This document shows positions 12,673-14,125 of a stretch of DNA of 14,125 nucleotides, one piece after another (position 1 is the stretch's first letter; the number at the start of each line of letters is the position of its first letter). Location of the stretch: assembly GCA_052389555.1 (NCBI GenBank), contig JBQTHV010000118.1:1-14125 (forward strand), written 5' to 3'. Origin of the DNA: JABFSM01 sp052389555. Lineage in GTDB: Bacteria; Gemmatimonadota; Gemmatimonadetes; Gemmatimonadales; GWC2-71-9. The notes under the pieces are model-generated. The model was not told the origin of the DNA. It searched no databases and saw only the letters and a list, made by a program, of their open reading frames with translations. The position numbers and the translations under genes were made by a program.

Positions 12673-13181
12673 AACGCGTTCTACTTCCCGCGGTTGCCAT
12701 GACTGCCCTGCTGGCCTTGCCGGTGAAGGCCCAAATGCATGGCGGCGGGGATCATCGCGAGCACGTTCAGCACTTGATGGCGCTACACCATGCCGCCGCG
12801 CAGCACGGGCCCTCAGGGCACCTCTCGGTCCAGCATGACGCTCTCGAGCAACACCTCTTCGCTCCTGATTTCGTCCTGCAGCACGCCTCGGCCATCGGTT
12901 TGGAGGCAGCGCAACGGACCGAGATCGCCAATGCCATGAAAGCTGCCCACGGCGAGATGCTTGATCTGCACCTCCAAATGACCGATCGGAGCGGGGAGCT
13001 GCTCAAGCTGGTCGGTGCGGCGAGGGTGGACGAAAACGCCGTCCTCGCTCAGGTCGATCGGGTGATGGCGTTGGAGCGAGAGATGAAGCGCAAGCAGATG
13101 CAGCTTCTGATCAGAATCAAGAACACCCTCAGTCAGGAGCAGCAGGACCGGCTTCGCGAGCTTCGCAAGCGAGATGGTTGA
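12669..13181 (+). CDS. Histidine-rich periplasmic CpxP/Spy/CnrX-like protein, probable metal sensor
   Basis: A 170-residue exported all-helical protein. Signal peptide MKRVLLPAVAMTALLALPVKA, cut before Q22. Residues 24-62 carry ten or more histidines (HGGGDHREHVQHLMALHHAA...), suited to binding Cu, Zn, Ni or Co. The rest is two helical hairpins with the weakly repeated pattern of Spy/CpxP/Metal_resist proteins: ASAIGLEAAQRTEIANAM and IKNTLSQEQQDRLRELRK, the second matching the usual LTxEQ motif. Methionines (M102 region, M121-type and KRKQMQ) add possible copper ligands. The ATG overlaps the anti-sigma candidate's TGA; GGAAAGGAG at ~12650 is a strong Shine-Dalgarno, so the longer in-frame reading from 12213 is rejected. 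By analogy with CnrX it would relay metal binding to the one-span protein (inference); a plain periplasmic chaperone is the alternative. Confidence 0.8.
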   Translation: MKRVLLPAVAMTALLALPVKAQMHGGGDHREHVQHLMALHHAAAQHGPSGHLSVQHDALEQHLFAPDFVLQHASAIGLEAAQRTEIANAMKAAHGEMLDLHLQMTDRSGELLKLVGAARVDENAVLAQVDRVMALEREMKRKQMQLLIRIKNTLSQEQQDRLRELRKRDG

Positions 13182-13205
13182 CCCCAGTGTGCCAGGCGGT
13201 ACATT

Positions 13206-13236
13206 GGTCACCCTCCATCTTGGCCTGAAGGTGACC
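13206..13236 (+). promoter_or_regulatory. Inverted repeat GGTCACC/GGTGACC over the multicopper oxidase ribosome binding site
   Basis: GGTCACC (13206-13212) is the exact complement of GGTGACC (13230-13236), 17 nt apart. The right arm includes part of the AAGGTGA Shine-Dalgarno of the oxidase gene and ends one base before its ATG. It could be an operator or an RNA stem that hides the ribosome site. The 7-bp arms alone could be chance. Confidence 0.4.
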
Positions 13237-13237
13237 C

Positions 13238-14125
13238 ATGCGATCCGGATTCTTCTGTCCGATAGTGATTCTCGCGGCGGGATGTGGGGTGGCGGGTGGG
13301 ACCGGCGGGGTGACCAGGATGTATTACATCGCGGCGGACGAAATCGTCTGGGACTATGCGCCCGCTGATTCAAACCTGATCACGGGGAAAGGCTGGCAAG
13401 GCTTTGATCCGGTGGTCATGGTTCCCGCTCCAGACCGGATCGGCCGGAAGTTCAGGAAAGCGATTTTCCGGGAGTACACCGACAGCTCCTTCACCACGCT
13501 CAAGGCCCGTCCCCCCGAGTGGGAGCACCTCGGCATCCTGGGCCCGCTCCTTCGGGCCGTGGTTGGGGACACCATCCGGGTGGTCTTCCGAAACCACGGC
13601 AGCCGCCCCTACACCATGCACCCCCACGGGGTGTTCTACAATAAGGATTCCGAAGGCGCGCCTTACGCCGATGGAACCGGCGAGGGCGACAGGGTGGACG
13701 ACGGCGTTCCCCCGGACGGCACCCACGTGTATATCTGGCCGGTGCCGGAGCGGGCGGGACCCGCGCCCGGCGAGGTGAGCTCGGTCCAATGGCTGTATCA
13801 CTCCCATGCTAGAGAAGATGCGGATGTCAACGCGGGGCTGATCGGGCCGATGCTGGTGACGCGGCGCGGCATGGCCAGGCCGGACGGGTCCCCCATGGAT
13901 GTGGACCGGGAGCTGGTGGTCGCGTTTGCCGAGTTCGACGAGAATATCAGCGGGTTCCTGGAGGACAACATCAACGCCTACGCCGGCGACAAGAAAAGGC
14001 GGCCCCGGATCGGGGATTTCGGCGACCTCTACTACATCGCCAACCTGCGGGAGACCATGAACGGACTCTCCTTCGGCCATCTGCCGGGATTGACGATGAA
14101 GCGAGGCGAGCGGGTCCGCTGGTAC
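13238..14125 (+). CDS. Lipoprotein multicopper oxidase of the ceruloplasmin/hephaestin type, N-terminal part
   Basis: Multicopper oxidases couple one-electron oxidation (metal ions, phenols) to reduction of oxygen to water; ceruloplasmin relatives oxidise Fe(II) or Cu(I). The frame is open for 296 codons and leaves the window. Seen: MRSGFFCPIVILAAGCG with lipobox LAAGC (C16); YYIAADEIVWDYAP (29-42), a start typical of ceruloplasmin domains; WEHLGILGPLLRAVVGDTIR and VVFRNHGSRPYTMHPHGVFY with the HxH copper ligands; VPERAGPAPGE; WLYHSH with the second HxH pair; and NAGLIGPMLVTRR. HPH and HSH are the trinuclear-centre ligands of the first cupredoxin domain. The matching C-terminal ligands lie outside. 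The ATG has GAAGGTGA just upstream, 57 bp after the CpxP/CnrX-like gene's stop; the lipobox confirms the start. It is probably the target or last gene of the metal-responsive operon. Confidence 0.92.
   Translation, partial: MRSGFFCPIVILAAGCGVAGGTGGVTRMYYIAADEIVWDYAPADSNLITGKGWQGFDPVVMVPAPDRIGRKFRKAIFREYTDSSFTTLKARPPEWEHLGILGPLLRAVVGDTIRVVFRNHGSRPYTMHPHGVFYNKDSEGAPYADGTGEGDRVDDGVPPDGTHVYIWPVPERAGPAPGEVSSVQWLYHSHAREDADVNAGLIGPMLVTRRGMARPDGSPMDVDRELVVAFAEFDENISGFLEDNINAYAGDKKRRPRIGDFGDLYYIANLRETMNGLSFGHLPGLTMKRGERVRWY

Noticed and set aside
13174..13368. Small 64-codon frame starting at the end of the His-rich gene
   Set aside because: It lies in a different frame over the oxidase signal peptide and lipobox, which are clearly real.

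Overview
The window is GC-rich, densely coding DNA from a bacterium with an outer membrane: several products carry signal peptides or lipoboxes, and genes are tightly packed with 4-bp stop/start overlaps. The mix of ECF sigma factors, periplasmic PDZ and propeller proteins, a P1 peptidase, a eukaryote-type ether-lipid synthase and many short tandem repeats fits Gemmatimonadota or a related soil/sediment phylum. That placement is inference, not proof. No RNA gene, transposase or CRISPR array was seen, and no gene-free stretch exceeds about 150 bases.

Left part (minus strand, 1-2459). Alkylglycerone-phosphate synthase (AGPS, 461-2350) is followed with an ATGA overlap by the 5' part of a fatty acyl-CoA reductase (FAR, cut at position 1). 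One enzyme makes the fatty alcohol and the other puts it on glycerone phosphate, so the pair is a two-gene ether-lipid module of the peroxisomal type. Next is an envelope-stress type operon, transcribed leftward: ECF sigma factor (3959-4495), zinc-finger anti-sigma factor (3351-3962) and a double-PDZ periplasmic protein (2459-3334), closed by a strong hairpin at 2407-2436.

Middle (plus strand, 4617-7997). An MbfA-type ferritin-like/VIT1 iron exporter, a secreted protein of unknown function (LIC_10091-like) and a rhomboid protease lie in a row. Converging on them from the right is a minus-strand operon of three exported proteins (P1 peptidase, seven-bladed propeller lipoprotein, double-rhodanese sulfurtransferase; 8107-11690). 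The two sets meet at a large inverted repeat (8001-8106).

Right part (plus strand, 11792-14125). ECF sigma factor, small one-span membrane protein, His-rich CpxP/CnrX-like periplasmic protein and a lipoprotein multicopper oxidase related to ceruloplasmin follow one another with overlapping starts. The order resembles a CnrH/CnrY/CnrX metal-sensing switch placed in front of a copper oxidase.

The non-coding DNA carries several families of short tandem repeats: octamer CCGTCCNG arrays at four sites, and heptamers GTGAARR, TGTTGAC and GGCTATT. The octamer arrays sit at gene ends and are translated into low-complexity tails on at least four proteins.
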